Position numbers and translations under genes: made by a program. DNA of 64,000 nucleotides, taken from contig CANQOF010000002.1 in the NCBI GenBank assembly GCA_947625405.1, forward strand, positions 85,221-149,220. Direction: 5' to 3'. Below are positions 62,277 through 64,000 of this stretch, one piece after another. Origin of the DNA: an uncultured Atopobiaceae bacterium (GTDB lineage Bacteria > Actinomycetota > Coriobacteriia > Coriobacteriales > Atopobiaceae). Every line of letters begins with the position of its first letter. Position 1 is the stretch's first letter. The notes below the pieces were generated by a model, which was not told the DNA's origin, did not search any database, and worked only from the letters and a program-made list of their open reading frames with translations.

Positions 62277-63223
62277 TACTCCTGCGCCCCCTTCGCGGCC
62301 GCCTCGTAGGCGCTCACGATGCTCCCCACGAGATCGTGCCTCACGATGTCGGCACGTCCAAGCTCCACGAAGGCAATGCCCTTCACCTCGCGAAGCACCG
62401 ATTGCGCGCTATCGATGCCGTTTTTGCCGAGGAGATCGCGCTGCGTATTGTCCCCGCAGACGACGAAGGTCGATCTGAACCCGAGGCGCGTGAGGAACAT
62501 CTTCATCTGGTCCGGCGTGGTGTTTTGCGCCTCGTCGAGGATGACGAAGGCGTCGTTCAGCGTGCGCCCGCGCATGAAGGCGAGGGGCGCGATCTCGATC
62601 GCGCCGGAGGCGATGTAGTCGTTCGCGCGATCGCGCTCGCAGAGGTCGAAGAGCGCGTCGTAGAGCGGTCGCACGTAGGGGTCGAGCTTCTCGTCGAGGG
62701 TGCCGGGGAGAAAGCCGAGCGACTCTCCCGCTTCCACCACGGGGCGCGTGAGCACGATCCTCCCGACCGAGCCTCGCGAGAGGCTTGCGAGCGCCATCGC
62801 CATGGCGAGGTAGGTCTTCCCGGTGCCCGCGGGGCCGAGCGCGAAGGTGATGGTGGCGGAGCGCATGGCGCGCACGTAGGCGAGCTGGCCTTCCGTCCTC
62901 GCCCCCACCGCTCGGCCGCGCACCGAGAGGACCCGCGCCTCGTCGAGGTCGCTCCCCGACGCGGCGGCGCCGAGAAGCAGGCTGTCCACATCCTGGGCGT
63001 TAGGAATGCGGCCTTCCCGCACGAGGCCCATGAGCACGCCGAACGCGCGGGCCACCCGGTTCGCCTCGTCCACGTCGCCGGTGATGGTGATGGATTGGCC
63101 GCGCACGGTGATCGACGCGGGCGTCTCGGATTCGATGCGCCGCAGGAGGGAATCCGCGGGGCCCATGAGCCGCGTGATGTCGATCGAATCAGGAATGGTG
63201 AGGCGTACTTGGCTCGCTTCCAT
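62276..63223 (-). CDS. PhoH-like ATPase
   Basis: Cytoplasmic P-loop protein often linked to YbeY, thought to remodel RNA. The 315-residue product has an N-terminal KH-like part, Walker A ALGPAGTGKTYLAMA and downstream TRPVVEAGESLGFLPGTL, plus FVILDEAQNTTPDQMKMFLTRLG. The ATG at 63223 follows GGAGG; a TTG at 63253 would extend it. Confidence 0.94.
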   Translation of the reverse strand: MEASQVRLTIPDSIDITRLMGPADSLLRRIESETPASITVRGQSITITGDVDEANRVARAFGVLMGLVREGRIPNAQDVDSLLLGAAASGSDLDEARVLSVRGRAVGARTEGQLAYVRAMRSATITFALGPAGTGKTYLAMAMALASLSRGSVGRIVLTRPVVEAGESLGFLPGTLDEKLDPYVRPLYDALFDLCERDRANDYIASGAIEIAPLAFMRGRTLNDAFVILDEAQNTTPDQMKMFLTRLGFRSTFVVCGDNTQRDLLGKNGIDSAQSVLREVKGIAFVELGRADIVRHDLVGSIVSAYEAAAKGAQE

Positions 63224-63271
63224 GCTCCTCCGCGGTGGTGCGCTTGTGACCAACCTCCATCATAGGCGCTC

Positions 63272-64000
63272 TCAACGCGTGCGACAGTCGAGCGTTATGG
63301 GGGTGATGAGCGCGCGAGGCGTGGCGACGAAGAACGTCTGGCGAGGCAGGTCTCCATCAACCGCGGCCCTCACGAGCCCTCCCGTCGTGGCCCTTCCCTG
63401 CTCCTCGACGAGGAGGTGCTGCGGAGAGCCCACGACGGAGGACGCGTAGGCCTCCTGGAGGCGTTTCGAGAGCTCAAGGGCCTCGCGCGCCCTCTCCTTC
63501 GCCACGCGCTCGGGCACCGCGTCGGCGAGCGCGGCGGCCGCGGTTCCCGGCCTCGCGGAGAATCGAAATACGTGGAGCTTCGCGAGGGCGAGCTCTTCGA
63601 CGAACTCGATTGATTCGACCCAGTCCTCGTGGCGCTCGCCGGGATAGCCGCACATGAAATCTCCCACTATCGCCACATGCGGCACGCGTGCGCGCGCAGC
63701 GAGCACGCGCTCCCGATAGCCCTCGGCGCTCGTGCGCCGCCCCATCGCGCGAAGGGTCGCGTTCGAGCCGCTTTGGAGCGGGAGGGCGAGGTATTCGGCG
63801 ATGCGCCCCCTTGAGGCCGCCATGACGTCGAAGAGCTCGTCGGTCGCGTCTTCGGGCTCGATCGAGGAGAGCCGGACGCGCCTCACCTCCGTCTCCGAGA
63901 GGATTCGCTCGAGGAGCTGGGGGAGCTCGAGGGCTCCCGAGCGCCAGGCGCCGAGGTTGATGCCGCAGAGCACGATCTCCGCGCTTCCCTCGCGCGCGAG
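63272..64000 (-). CDS. mtaB: tRNA t6A37 methylthiotransferase MtaB, 5' part beyond window
   Basis: C-terminal half of a radical-SAM methylthiotransferase. Visible: IVLCGINLGAW, RVRLSSIEPED, LALPLQSGSNATLRAMGRR, FMCGYPGERHEDW, LHVFRFSARPGTAA and a shortened TRAM region ending at 63272. The LHVFRFSxRxGTxA segment and the phoH neighbour favour MtaB over MiaB or RimO. The radical-SAM cysteines lie outside the window; about 242 codons are seen. Confidence 0.85.
   Translation of the reverse strand, partial: LAREGSAEIVLCGINLGAWRSGALELPQLLERILSETEVRRVRLSSIEPEDATDELFDVMAASRGRIAEYLALPLQSGSNATLRAMGRRTSAEGYRERVLAARARVPHVAIVGDFMCGYPGERHEDWVESIEFVEELALAKLHVFRFSARPGTAAAALADAVPERVAKERAREALELSKRLQEAYASSVVGSPQHLLVEEQGRATTGGLVRAAVDGDLPRQTFFVATPRALITPITLDCRTR

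Overview
The window is about two-thirds G+C by eye, with strongly GC-biased third codon positions, many GTG/TTG starts and tightly overlapping genes. The gene content (RNase Y plus RNase J, SpoVS, a GarA-like FHA/MerR pair, a cytidylate kinase-acyltransferase fusion, secreted NlpC/P60 proteins with RLYNP repeats, LexA boxes of the CGAAC-N4-GTTCG type) points to a host-associated member of the actinobacterial class Coriobacteriia, near Olsenella, Collinsella or Eggerthella. This placement is an inference from gene order and protein features, not from a 16S gene.

Layout. 1-2036: minus-strand ABC-F ATPase (cut by the window edge) and a VOC protein. 2191-2619: tRNA-Val, then a broken ABC-transporter ATPase remnant. 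2787-19169: one long plus-strand housekeeping run covering chromosome segregation (scpA, scpB), rRNA pseudouridylation (rluB), phospholipid and isoprenoid synthesis (cmk-plsC fusion, ispH, plsY, gpsA), ribosome assembly GTPase (der), pentose phosphate (rpe), sulfur transfer to tRNA (cysteine desulfurase, mnmA), Nif3, a zinc-ribbon protein, a split CoA pathway (coaC, coaB) and an ABC-F ATPase. 19176-22467: small genes, tRNA-Pro and a low-GC secreted-protein gene whose start lies behind a ten-base poly-C tract. 22611-28054: pgsA, a D,D-carboxypeptidase, an aminotransferase, ridA, FHA and MerR regulators, apt. 28111-30378: two secreted NlpC/P60 wall hydrolases. 30379-31045: the main non-coding stretch, with a tandem 38-bp repeat and a large imperfect palindrome.

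31046-47499 carries most of the DNA-damage response: dinB, lexA and recA each have matching LexA boxes, and a LysM membrane protein diverges from lexA in the position of known SOS cell-division inhibitors. Between them are trxB, a purine permease, dut, nrdR, hflX, miaA, miaB, spoVS, a MutL-like GHKL ATPase, rny and recX. 47680-64000 is a minus-strand run: pncC, a second pgsA, rimO, yajQ, a RodZ-like protein, ftsK, RNase J, pnp, rpsO, recO, era, dgkA, ybeY, phoH and the 3' part of mtaB.

The most notable signals are: (1) a C10 tract that, if one base shorter, would join an upstream ATG in frame to a signal peptide and secreted RLYNP-repeat protein, which looks like phase variation now in the OFF state, with a second frameshift inside the same gene; (2) a MutL-like ATPase without the MutL C-terminus in the miaA-miaB neighbourhood; (3) a CoaC protein with a roughly 160-residue AT-hook-bearing N-terminal extension, separated from CoaB; (4) the roughly 150-190 bp palindrome upstream of dinB. 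No CRISPR array, prophage, insertion sequence or integrase was seen.
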